Source of the DNA: Rhodanobacter sp. OK091
GTDB lineage: Bacteria > Pseudomonadota > Gammaproteobacteria > Xanthomonadales > Rhodanobacteraceae
Direction of reading: 5' to 3'
Length of the DNA stretch: 64,000 nt
Assembly (NCBI RefSeq): GCF_900142825.1
Contig: NZ_FRCH01000001.1
Span: 806,001-870,000, forward strand
Within the stretch, counting starts at the first letter, position 1, and each line of letters opens with the position of its first letter. This document shows, in pieces, positions 63,938 to 64,000 of this stretch. Position numbers and translations under genes: made by a program. Under the pieces are notes generated by a model. It did not search any database and had not been told where the DNA came from. It was given only the letters and a program-made list of their open reading frames with translations.

Positions 63938-64000
63938 CGATGCGCGAAGCATTCCGGATGGACGCTTGCGTGCGGCGCCGCCGTGGTGGCATGGTCGGGT

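Overview
The window is a GC-rich chromosomal segment of a gammaproteobacterium, most likely of the Xanthomonadales and probably the Rhodanobacteraceae (Dyella, Rhodanobacter or Frateuria type). Three features point there: a fused aspartate kinase/diaminopimelate decarboxylase, the MurD2-MurL route for placing D-glutamate in peptidoglycan, and an rpoN-hpf-hprK-rapZ-EIIA-HPr-EI regulatory phosphotransferase cluster. Nearly all of it is coding and chromosomal in character. I see no rRNA, tRNA, CRISPR array, prophage or complete insertion sequence.

Layout. 1-4500: a truncated AI-2E family permease and a DUF2066 protein diverge from purM-purN, followed by a DUF3108 protein. 4530-11800: murA and a BolA-like gene diverge from the envelope run kdsD-kdsC-lptC-lptA-lptB, which leads into rpoN and hpf. 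11950-16450: hprK, rapZ, a mannose-type EIIA, HPr and enzyme I, a signalling PTS with no sugar permease in view. 16460-22000: a LysR regulator divergent from a YeiH-type transporter, a small EF-hand protein, and the overlapping minus-strand set creD-tsaB-methyltransferase. 22190-27520: accessory genes (NTF2-like protein, hydrolases, an XRE regulator, a second signal peptidase I, a small Cys-rich protein, a glyoxalase-fold protein) and gene remnants. 27600-41700: minus-strand housekeeping genes: a DinG/YoaA helicase, a TPR lipoprotein resembling LpoP beside PBP1B, an epimerase-like protein, a TPR membrane protein, relA and hrpA. 41800-53030: dps, a GH17-GT2 beta-glucan synthase, tamA-tamB and an M13 peptidase. 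53196-53855: an AbrB-Doc toxin-antitoxin pair. 53920-61540, minus strand: murD2, murL, a DUF559 nuclease, lysC-lysA and fumarase. 61961-63886: a secreted sedolisin peptidase.

The envelope theme is strong: Kdo and Lpt genes for LPS, MurA, MurD2, MurL and PBP1B with its putative activator for peptidoglycan, DAP decarboxylase at the DAP/lysine branch, TamAB for the outer membrane, and a glucan synthase.

The most unusual structure is a set of palindromic repeats of the form CTCTCCCC...GGGGAGAGGGTTGGGGTGAGGGG. They occur as inward-facing pairs. One pair sits in frame inside hrpA, one lies between fumarase and lysC-lysA, and one frames a DUF559 nuclease gene inserted directly upstream of murL. A second, unrelated REP family (TGTAGGAGC-type) supplies the stop codon of each of two genes. 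The DUF559 gene inside its repeat pair looks like a candidate mobile or self-propagating cassette.
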